Part shown: positions 1-6,245 of the stretch, one piece after another
Position numbering within the stretch: the stretch's first letter is position 1
How the letters are laid out: the number at the start of each line of letters is the position of its first letter
Assembly: GCA_910585765.1 (NCBI GenBank)
Contig: CAJUES010000049.1
Location: forward strand, 1-25,814
From: an uncultured Lachnospiraceae bacterium
GTDB lineage: Bacteria > Bacillota > Clostridia > Lachnospirales > Lachnospiraceae
Length of the DNA stretch: 25,814 nt
Direction of reading: 5' to 3'
Position numbers and translations under genes: made by a program
Notes under the pieces: generated by a model
The model's input: only the letters and a program-made list of their open reading frames with translations
What the model was told of the DNA's origin: nothing
The model's database searches: none

Positions 1-41
1 ACGCCTTCATTACATAAAATTGTGTCAGAATTAGTTGGGGC

Positions 42-251
42 GTGAACAGTAACAAGCCGATTGCGTTTACCCTGGAGGATAGCCAGAAAGGCTTGCATTG
101 CAGTCCCGATAATGGTATGCTTAGTAAAGAAGTCGCCGGCATTCAGGTGGAGGTTGAGGAACCGAAAGATCCAGATATAATTTTGGATAATGAGGGTGAT
201 GTCAGTGTGTCTGCTCTTGTCGGTAAAGTGCTTGAAAAGTATGGGATATAA
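42..251 (+). pseudogene. C-terminal fragment of an adenylylsulfate-kinase-family protein (possible CDP-amidate kinase remnant)
   Basis: This 69-codon frame opens with GTG. Its last ~45 residues resemble the C-terminus of APS kinases (CysC family): QKGL, then GIQVEVEEPKDPDIILDN, then a terminal helix ending VLEKYGI. The N-terminal P-loop half is absent. The same frame is closed by TAA at 15-17, so the gene is not simply cut by the window edge. A different frame ends at 43-45 with a GTGA overlap. Residues usually conserved as RDQKGLY read EDSQKGLH here, which suggests decay or strong divergence. In Campylobacter jejuni an APS-kinase homologue (Cj1415) phosphorylates cytidine diphosphoramidate, and homologues of the next two pathway enzymes follow directly here. 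The family match is by eye. It could instead be a small unrelated gene starting at the GTG. Confidence 0.45.
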
Positions 252-263
252 AGTATGGGATAT
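236..263 (+). repeat. Perfect 14-bp tandem duplication over a stop codon
   Basis: The unit AAAGTATGGGATAT occurs twice head-to-tail (236-249 and 250-263). The TAA stop of the upstream fragment spans the junction. The second copy adds sequence only after the stop and sits just before the ribosome binding site (AGAGGA, about 265-270) of the next gene. It looks like a replication-slippage duplication. Confidence 0.85.
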
Positions 264-277
264 AAGAGGACATACAG

Positions 278-898
278 ATGAAAAAAATCATATACACCCA
301 GAGGGTAGAGCTTGTAGAAAGCTATGGTGAGCGCAGGGATTGTGCCGATGTTGAGATCGCAAAACTGATATGGGAATGCGGGTTTCTTCCCGTTCCAGTC
401 AATAATATTCCCGAAAAGGTACAAATATTTTTGGAGCAGGTCAATCCGGACGGAATGATCCTCACAGGGGGAAATGATCTGTCAAAATATGGCGGGAACG
501 CTCCGGAACGAGATGAAACCGAAAAAAGGATCATCGATCATGGCATTAGGAACCAGATTCCTATATATGGTTTCTGTAGAGGGATGCAGATGATCGCCGA
601 TCATTTCGGTGCAGAGCTGGCAAGGGTGGATCGGCATGTAGCCGTGAGACACCGGCTGGAGGGGAACGCTTTGTGGAATGGAAGGACTGTAAACAGTTTT
701 CATAACATGGCAGTGAAAGCTGCGACAGATGATCTGATCATTGAAGCGGTTTCGGAAGACGGTGTGATCGAAGCGCTAAAGGTCAAAGACAAGGAGATAT
801 ATGGCACAATGTGGCATCCGGAGCGTGAGAAACCATATGAAAAGGCGGATGTGCAGTTCATCAGACAAATATTTGCAAAAGAGGGGCATAGACAATGA
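278..898 (+). CDS. Class I glutamine amidotransferase-fold hydrolase, Cj1417-like (gamma-glutamyl-CDP-amidate hydrolase candidate)
   Basis: This 206-residue protein has the class I amidotransferase / peptidase C26 fold. It shows an oxyanion segment TGGNDLS (63-69), a nucleophile elbow GFCRGMQM with Cys100, and a His-x-Glu pair at His180/Glu182 in WHPE. It lacks the partner domain of a biosynthetic synthetase, so it should act as a free gamma-glutamyl hydrolase. Campylobacter jejuni Cj1417 has the same size and the same kind of nucleophile elbow; it cleaves gamma-glutamyl-CDP-amidate to glutamate and cytidine diphosphoramidate. The start follows AGAGGA with normal spacing. The stop overlaps the next start (ATGA), so the two genes are translationally coupled. 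The general family is clear. The specific substrate is inferred from the neighbouring nucleotidyltransferase; a gamma-glutamyl-GABA (PuuD-like) hydrolase is the alternative. Confidence 0.8.
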   Translation: MKKIIYTQRVELVESYGERRDCADVEIAKLIWECGFLPVPVNNIPEKVQIFLEQVNPDGMILTGGNDLSKYGGNAPERDETEKRIIDHGIRNQIPIYGFCRGMQMIADHFGAELARVDRHVAVRHRLEGNALWNGRTVNSFHNMAVKAATDDLIIEAVSEDGVIEALKVKDKEIYGTMWHPEREKPYEKADVQFIRQIFAKEGHRQ

Positions 899-1677
899 AA
901 GCAATCATTTTAGCAGCTGGACAGGGAACAAGATTGAAAAAGTATACAGAAAATCTTCCGAAGGGTATGTTGGAATTTGACGGAAAGACGATCATAGAGA
1001 GACAGATAGAAACGTACCGCAAATGTGGGATCATGGATATTATTGTGGTCAGGGGGTTTGCGGCAGATAAGATCACATATGCGGATGTGAAATATTATGA
1101 GAACGAGGATTATGCCAATACCAATATGGTTGAATCCCTGATGGCAGCAAAACAGGAGTTTGATGATGACGTCATCGTCAGTTATTCCGATGTTCTTTTT
1201 GAGGAAGGCATGCTTAGGGGAATGATGGAGCGCGAAGATGATTTTGCGGTCGCGGTAGATATAAACTGGCAGGAATACTGGCAGGCGAGGTATGGCAAGG
1301 TCGATTTTGATACGGAAAGTCTGTCACTTGACGGGAATGATAATATTATCGAGCTTGGTCTGGAAGCGCCGAAACTGGAGGACATTGATGCACGATATAT
1401 CGGGCTTTTGAAGTTCTCAAAAATGGCATTGAGCAAAATTGTGGTGATCCATGACAGGGATTATGAATCCTATCAGAACAGACCGTGGAAGCAGTCCGGA
1501 AAGACCATACGGAAAGCTTATATGACGGATCTGCTGCAGGCAGTGATCGAGTCCGGCAATCATGTTAAAGCAGTTAAATTCAGGAATGGGTGGATTGAAT
1601 TTGACACCAATGAAGATTATGAGACGACAGTTAAATGGGTAGAAAATGGCACAATTGGAAGGTTTATCCGCCTGTAA
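895..1677 (+). CDS. Nucleotidyltransferase, Cj1416-like (CTP:phosphoglutamine cytidylyltransferase candidate)
   Basis: This 260-residue protein has the sugar-nucleotidyltransferase fold. The N-terminal signature LAAGQGTRL (6-14) is followed by PKGML (22-26), a NTNMVESL segment (75-82), and a metal-binding Asp in YSD (97-99). A later motif, GWIEFDTNEDY (232-242), probably supplies the second acidic ligand. The length and the NTNM segment suit the LicC/Cj1416 group of cytidylyltransferases rather than hexose-1-phosphate enzymes. In Campylobacter jejuni, Cj1416 makes gamma-glutamyl-CDP-amidate from CTP and phosphoglutamine. The ATG overlaps the hydrolase stop, with AGAGGGG upstream, so the pair is one operon unit. 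A terminator follows about 90 bp downstream. A phosphocholine or sugar-phosphate cytidylyltransferase is the main alternative. Confidence 0.8.
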   Translation: MKAIILAAGQGTRLKKYTENLPKGMLEFDGKTIIERQIETYRKCGIMDIIVVRGFAADKITYADVKYYENEDYANTNMVESLMAAKQEFDDDVIVSYSDVLFEEGMLRGMMEREDDFAVAVDINWQEYWQARYGKVDFDTESLSLDGNDNIIELGLEAPKLEDIDARYIGLLKFSKMALSKIVVIHDRDYESYQNRPWKQSGKTIRKAYMTDLLQAVIESGNHVKAVKFRNGWIEFDTNEDYETTVKWVENGTIGRFIRL

Positions 1678-1767
1678 ACAGATTTCAGTTTCACGCTTTG
1701 CACCGACTATAGAACATGCATATGAGATAAAGATGGAGGCGGTGGTCTGAGGACCGGTTTGAACAGG

Positions 1768-1793
1768 GAGGCAGTATCACTGCCTCTTTTTTT
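1768..1793 (+). terminator. Rho-independent terminator of the left-edge operon
   Basis: A perfect 8-bp stem (GAGGCAGT / ACTGCCTC) with an ATC loop is followed by seven T residues (1787-1793). It lies about 90 bp after the nucleotidyltransferase stop and should end that transcript. Confidence 0.9.
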
Positions 1794-1850
1794 GCACACA
1801 GGCATCCGGGGGGAGAATGTCAGGGCTGCCGGGGCGATCAGAAATCTTGA

Positions 1851-1990
1851 GTAACAGTTCAGCCCAGGACTTCGCACTGCGCTGCGAAGTCCGTGAGAGA
1901 GCATAGTGGCCGAGAGGCATCAAGCCAACCGCGAAGCGGTTTTTGCAGGGCTTGATGCCTGTAACAGGAAGCCGAGGGCTGAACTGTTAC
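1851..1990. repeat. Multi-hairpin palindromic element (MITE- or REP-like, or structured RNA)
   Basis: A 15-bp perfect outer inverted repeat (1851-1865 with 1976-1990) encloses two strong hairpins. The first has a 10-bp stem, 1867-1876 with 1883-1892. The second has a 12-bp stem, 1915-1926 with 1949-1960, and carries an inner 6-bp stem around a GAA loop (1927-1941). GTAACAG recurs at 1961-1967 and could pair instead with 1984-1990, giving an alternative fold. ATCTTGA flanks the unit as a direct repeat (1844-1850 and 1992-1998), like a short target-site duplication. No coding potential is apparent. The whole resembles a small non-autonomous mobile or interspersed repeat, though a structured RNA is possible. 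Confidence 0.7.
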
Positions 1991-2045
1991 GATCTTGAAC
2001 AGTAATCCTTGAACAATTTTCTGAACATTCTTCAAGAGATAAATG

Positions 2046-2074
2046 TGGCTATTCCTGACTTATTGTGATATAAT
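2046..2074 (+). promoter_or_regulatory. Extended -10 promoter for the HipA-like gene
   Basis: TATAAT at 2069-2074 is preceded directly by TGA, giving an extended -10. The -35 position (TGGCTA, 2046-2051) is poor. Transcription would start near 2081, leaving an untranslated leader of about 140 nt before the HipA-like start. Confidence 0.55.
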
Positions 2075-2219
2075 GTATGGGATAAATTGGTTGTGACCGC
2101 TGATTTCTGCCCTCATGTCTATATCGTGCCGGCACATATCATACAGCCGGCTGCAGCCATTTTGGGAAACGCAAGTACAATGATTAAGAATTAATAAGAA
2201 TAGATAGCTGGTGTAAACA

Positions 2220-3332
2220 ATGTTTTTAATGTTAAGGAACACAAAAGTATTATATTTTAACCTCCCGGATTTTACGGTGGAAGTGCTCAGGGAGGATCTG
2301 CTGCCCTATTATCTCAGGTCCAATATCAAGAAATCTCCCAATATGAAAGATATCATGTACAATGTACAGGCAGTAAAGAGTTATCTGAGCAGCAGGATGC
2401 TGTCGCTGTCGAGGGATAATGCCAAGAAGATCTATGCCGCTTTTCAGATACCGCAGGTGGACTCTATCGACAACAGGGTAAATATCTGCATCAAGTGCAA
2501 AGGCGTATCGATTCAGGACAGCTATTGGGTCCAGGAGGAGCATGAACCCGATACGTGGGAAGCGATCAATATCAGACAGAATAAATTGAAGGATATTATC
2601 GACCTGTCTCTGGGGGGATTCAGCCCCACGATCACAACGAGTGTCATATGCCCGGAACTGACGACAAAAGGGCTGTTTCGAAAAGGCTGGGTGCGCATGG
2701 GTGACATTCTTTATCTGTTAAAATCAGACAAGACAAAAGACTGTGTGAATACCAGGATGGAAGTGCTGGCTTCAGAAATTCTTGAATGTTTTGAGAATAG
2801 AATTGACAGTGTTACATATGTCAGTGACATGAAAAATATGATGGACGGCGAGGGTCAGGTGTCCATATGCAAAAATTTTGTAGGTGAGGACTATTCGTTT
2901 GTTGAGGCGTGGGAGGTTATGGATTACTGCAGGCGTCTCGGCATAAACTACAGGGAATACTGCATGGAACAGTGGGGGGAAGTGTTTGCCGGGATTCCGG
3001 TGCTGGACTATATCATCGTGAATACGGACCGGCACACACAGAACTACGGATTTATGATGAATAATGAAACCGGTAAGATCGAGCGCCTGGCGCCTTTGTT
3101 TGACTTTAACTGCGCCCTTGTGGCAGATTATTTTGCGCATGATGCGAGAGACACGCTGAGCCAGATGTTCAATACTGCAGAGACGCTGAGGGAACTGGCA
3201 TATCAGTTCAGGGAACACACGAAAATCGTTTTCAACGAAGAAAAGTTTATGAAAGTCGTCGAGAGAAACGAGAAGTACAAATATATATTCGAACAGGTGT
3301 ATGCGAGAATACAGGAAATGGGGCTTGCATAA
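2220..3332 (+). CDS. HipA-like kinase-domain protein without a HipB partner
   Basis: This 370-residue protein looks like a HipA/CtkA-type Ser/Thr kinase. A probable nucleotide-binding lysine lies in YLLKSDKT (165-172). The catalytic-loop segment reads NTDRHTQNYGF, and the metal-binding DFN follows in LAPLFDFN. The first ~130 residues do not resemble the classical HipA N-subdomain and I do not recognise them. No HTH antitoxin (HipB) gene lies on either side: upstream is a 540-bp non-coding stretch and downstream is threonine synthase. The ribosome binding site is weak, and ATG codons occur at residues 1 and 4. Base composition is visibly more AT-rich than in the genes to the right. The kinase fold is reasonably clear; toxin activity or any particular target is not. 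Confidence 0.7.
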   Translation: MFLMLRNTKVLYFNLPDFTVEVLREDLLPYYLRSNIKKSPNMKDIMYNVQAVKSYLSSRMLSLSRDNAKKIYAAFQIPQVDSIDNRVNICIKCKGVSIQDSYWVQEEHEPDTWEAINIRQNKLKDIIDLSLGGFSPTITTSVICPELTTKGLFRKGWVRMGDILYLLKSDKTKDCVNTRMEVLASEILECFENRIDSVTYVSDMKNMMDGEGQVSICKNFVGEDYSFVEAWEVMDYCRRLGINYREYCMEQWGEVFAGIPVLDYIIVNTDRHTQNYGFMMNNETGKIERLAPLFDFNCALVADYFAHDARDTLSQMFNTAETLRELAYQFREHTKIVFNEEKFMKVVERNEKYKYIFEQVYARIQEMGLA

Positions 3333-3345
3333 TTGTGTGTTATGC

Positions 3346-3374
3346 TTGCAGAGACCAGAGCACTATGTTATACT
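3346..3374 (+). promoter_or_regulatory. Predicted promoter of threonine synthase
   Basis: TTGCAG (3346-3351) and TATACT (3369-3374) are separated by 17 bp, with TGT immediately before the -10 box. The site lies between the HipA-like stop and the threonine synthase ribosome binding site, so threonine synthase has its own transcription start near 3381. Confidence 0.55.
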
Positions 3375-3437
3375 TAGACCTTGAAAAGAGTTAAGGAACT
3401 GCTGGAACTGCTAATAGAAGTAAGAGGAGAAAGTGAA

Positions 3438-4925
3438 ATGGATTTATTGTACAGAAGCACAAGAAGCAAAAGCGAGCCGGTCAGGGCGTCGCAGGCGATT
3501 TTAAAGGGACTTGCGGACGACGGCGGACTGTATGTGCCGGAGTTGGTTCCGGGGCTGGAGAAGAGCCTTGAGGAACTGTCGCAGATGACATATCAGGAGA
3601 CTGCTTATGAGGTAATGAAATTGTTCCTCACCGATTTTACGGAGGCGGAGCTCAAGGATTGTATCAGCAAGGCGTATGACGATAAATTTGACACGGAGGT
3701 GATCGCACCTCTCGTGGAGGCGGATGGGACTTATTATCTGGAGCTGTTCCACGGTGCGACGATCGCGTTTAAGGATATGGCGCTCTCCATTCTCCCGCAC
3801 CTTTTGATCACCTCGGCAAAGAAGAACAACGTGAAGAATGAGATCGTGATCCTCACGGCGACAAGCGGTGACACCGGAAAGGCAGCGCTTGCAGGCTTTG
3901 CGGATGTGGAGGGCACACGGATCATAGTATTTTACCCCAAAAACGGTGTCAGCCCGATCCAGGAAAAGCAGATGGTCACTCAAAGGGGCAAGAACACGTT
4001 CGTAGTGGGCATCACGGGCAATTTTGATGACGCACAGACAGGCGTGAAGCAGCTGTTCGGGGACAAAGAGCTGGCGGATGTCATGGACGGGGCGGGATTC
4101 CAGTTCTCCTCGGCAAACTCTATTAATATAGGAAGGCTTGTGCCACAGGTCGTCTATTATGTGTACGCCTATGCACGGCTCTTCAAGGAAGGCAAGGTTG
4201 AGAAGGACGAAAAGATCAATGTAGTCGTTCCGACGGGCAATTTTGGCAATATCCTCGCTGCGTACTTTGCTAAGAATATGGGGATTCCCATTGCGAAGCT
4301 GATCTGTGCCTCCAACGAGAACAAGGTACTCTATGACTTCTTTGAGACAGGTGTCTATGACAGGAACCGGGAGTTTGTGCTCACCAGCTCGCCATCCATG
4401 GACATCCTGATCTCCAGCAATCTCGAGCGTCTGATTTATCTGACAGCAGGTGCGGATGCGGACAAAAATGCAGCGTTCATGAGTGCGCTGTCCACAGTGG
4501 GAAGATACGAGATCACAGCGGACATGAGGGCGCAGATGGAGGATTTCTATGGAAATTATGCGTCGGAGCAGGAGACGGCTGCTGCGATCAGGGCACTCTA
4601 TGAAAAGACCGGGTATGTGATCGACACGCACACGGCTGTGGCGGCTGTGGTCTGCGGCAAGTACAAGAAGGAAACCGGGGACAATGCGAAGGTCGTGCTG
4701 GCGTCGACGGCAAGTCCGTTCAAATTTACCAGAAGCGTGATGAATGCGATAGACAAAAAATATGATGCAATGAGTGACTTTGAGCTTGTCGACGAGCTCT
4801 CGAAGCTTGCAAACGTCAAAGTCCCGAGAGCGATCGAGGAGATCCGCACAGCGCCTGTACTGCACGACACGGTCTGTGATAAGGAAGAGATGAAGGCGGT
4901 TGTCATGAAATTTCTTGGCATCTGA
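3438..4925 (+). CDS. thrC: Threonine synthase
   Basis: This is a PLP-dependent enzyme that converts O-phosphohomoserine to threonine and phosphate, the last step of threonine synthesis. The 495-residue length fits the long bacterial/yeast type. The N-terminal RSTRSK and GLADDGGLYVPE motifs are present. The PLP lysine is Lys112 in FHGATIAFKD, and ATSGDTGKAAL (141-151) binds the cofactor phosphate. An in-frame TTG exists upstream at 3381, but I chose the ATG at 3438 because AGGAG lies just before it and the usual family N-terminus begins there. No homoserine kinase or dehydrogenase gene is adjacent in this window. Confidence 0.95.
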   Translation: MDLLYRSTRSKSEPVRASQAILKGLADDGGLYVPELVPGLEKSLEELSQMTYQETAYEVMKLFLTDFTEAELKDCISKAYDDKFDTEVIAPLVEADGTYYLELFHGATIAFKDMALSILPHLLITSAKKNNVKNEIVILTATSGDTGKAALAGFADVEGTRIIVFYPKNGVSPIQEKQMVTQRGKNTFVVGITGNFDDAQTGVKQLFGDKELADVMDGAGFQFSSANSINIGRLVPQVVYYVYAYARLFKEGKVEKDEKINVVVPTGNFGNILAAYFAKNMGIPIAKLICASNENKVLYDFFETGVYDRNREFVLTSSPSMDILISSNLERLIYLTAGADADKNAAFMSALSTVGRYEITADMRAQMEDFYGNYASEQETAAAIRALYEKTGYVIDTHTAVAAVVCGKYKKETGDNAKVVLASTASPFKFTRSVMNAIDKKYDAMSDFELVDELSKLANVKVPRAIEEIRTAPVLHDTVCDKEEMKAVVMKFLGI

Positions 4926-4977
4926 GAACAGGGAACTGCCATTGCGGGCTGCATCTTGAGACGGATGACTTTACACG

Positions 4978-5028
4978 GAAACTCTTTGCTCTGATGCGTA
5001 CCATGTACGCTGCAGGGGCAGGAGTTTC
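4978..5028 (+). other. Nested hairpin in the thrC downstream region
   Basis: GAAACTC (4978-4984) pairs with GAGTTTC (5022-5028). Inside lies a second hairpin, GCGTAC (4996-5001) with GTACGC (5005-5010) and a CAT loop. No T-run follows, so this is not a typical intrinsic terminator. It may be an mRNA 3' structure or processing site between thrC and the next gene. Confidence 0.4.
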
Positions 5029-5130
5029 TGTGCTGTTTATGCGCAGCCCCGCGAGAAGGAAATGCACTGATTGCATTTGCTTCATTTGTTTGGTTTTTAG
5101 TTCATAGGATGCGTGAAAGAAGGTGTACAG

Positions 5131-5478
5131 ATGAGTTTTGGGATGATACTGGATCTGCTCATTATGGCGTGCGGTGTGTATATGATCTACTGGGCAGTCC
5201 AGATGAGATCGTCAAACAAGATTCCGGCAATGCTCGTGGGTAAGGGATTTCCGATCGACAGGGCAAAAGATCCGGATGGATTTATCAGGTTTACGTTTCC
5301 ATTTACTTTTTCGACGGGGGTTGTGCTTTTTGCGTTGGGGCTTGTCGGCGCGCTGGGGCTTTTTATCACCTATCCGCTGGCGGAGACGCTGATGCGGATC
5401 GTGCTGGTCGCAGTGATCGTCATCTACGGCATGATACTGATGAAAGCACAGAAAAAGTATCTGGTAGGGATAAAATAA
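5131..5478 (+). CDS. Small integral membrane protein of unknown function
   Basis: This 115-residue protein has three likely membrane segments: about residues 4-24, 58-80 and 86-105. A basic, polar stretch (about 26-55) containing GKGFPIDRAKDPDGF separates the first two. I do not recognise a family. The ATG at 5131 is preferred over an upstream in-frame GTG at 5113, because AAGGTG precedes it with good spacing and the membrane segment then starts at once. The gene stops about a dozen bases before deoC and the two are probably co-transcribed. Confidence 0.75.
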   Translation: MSFGMILDLLIMACGVYMIYWAVQMRSSNKIPAMLVGKGFPIDRAKDPDGFIRFTFPFTFSTGVVLFALGLVGALGLFITYPLAETLMRIVLVAVIVIYGMILMKAQKKYLVGIK

Positions 5479-5491
5479 GGGGGATTGTGTG

Positions 5492-6196
5492 ATGATGGAT
5501 AAAGGGGATAACCATATTTTTGAGGGGGAGGTCACGGACAGGCAGATCCTGAGACGCATTGACCACACCCAGCTGAAGCCGTTTGCTACATGGAGTGATA
5601 TCGAGCAGCTCTGTGACGAGGCGATCAAGTACCGGACGGCTTCGGTGTGTATTCCGCCGGTGTATGTCAAGCGGGTTCACGATGCCTACGGGGACAAGGT
5701 CAATATCTGCACAGTGGTAGGGTTTCCGCTTGGCTACAGCGCGACTGCCGCGAAGGTGACGGAGGTGGAACAGGCACTTGCCGATGGCTGCACTGAGATT
5801 GATATGGTGGTGAATATCAGCGATGTGAAGAACGGGGATTATGCCAGGGTGGAGGAGGAGATCCGCACTTTGAAGAGGGTGTGCAAAGAGCATATCCTGA
5901 AAGTGATCATCGAGACGTGCTTCCTCTCGGAGGAGGAGAAGATCGCGATGTGCAAGGCGGTCACGAACGCCGGCGCTGATTACATAAAGACCTCAACGGG
6001 TTTCGGAACGGGCGGGGCGACGATCGAGGACATCCGACTGTTTAAGCGATACATCGGTCCTAATGTAAAGATCAAGGCTGCGGGCGGTGTGAAGACGAGG
6101 AAAGATCTGGTTCAGTTCATCGAGGAGGGCTGTGACAGGATCGGCACGTCATCGGCGGTGAGCGTGCTGCAGGGAGAGCAGGCACAGGGATATTGA
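5492..6196 (+). CDS. deoC: Deoxyribose-phosphate aldolase
   Basis: This cytoplasmic class I aldolase cleaves 2-deoxyribose-5-phosphate to glyceraldehyde-3-phosphate and acetaldehyde in deoxynucleoside catabolism. The 234-residue sequence carries VGFPLG (76-81), Asp104 in EIDMVVNI, the Schiff-base lysine Lys166 in YIKTSTGF, and the second active-site lysine Lys201 in AAGGVKT. GTG (5489), ATG (5492) and ATG (5495) occur in a row; AGGGGG at 5478-5483 best fits the ATG at 5492. No nucleoside phosphorylase or phosphopentomutase gene is adjacent, unlike classical deo operons. Confidence 0.95.
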   Translation: MMDKGDNHIFEGEVTDRQILRRIDHTQLKPFATWSDIEQLCDEAIKYRTASVCIPPVYVKRVHDAYGDKVNICTVVGFPLGYSATAAKVTEVEQALADGCTEIDMVVNISDVKNGDYARVEEEIRTLKRVCKEHILKVIIETCFLSEEEKIAMCKAVTNAGADYIKTSTGFGTGGATIEDIRLFKRYIGPNVKIKAAGGVKTRKDLVQFIEEGCDRIGTSSAVSVLQGEQAQGY

Positions 6197-6245
6197 TTAT
6201 AAATGCTTTGCAGGGAAAGCCTGCGGGTATGTTTGGAGGATTAAC

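Noticed and set aside
1707..1904. 65-codon minus-strand frame across the terminator and palindromic element
   Set aside because: It runs through a perfect terminator hairpin and the repeat; no start signal.
2115..2183. 22-codon frame in the leader of the HipA-like gene as a possible leader peptide
   Set aside because: No Shine-Dalgarno sequence and no amino-acid run that would suggest attenuation.
3501..4865. 454-codon open frame on the minus strand opposite threonine synthase
   Set aside because: It is a shadow of thrC codon bias; its translation is rich in His, Arg and Cys with no family motif and no ribosome binding site.
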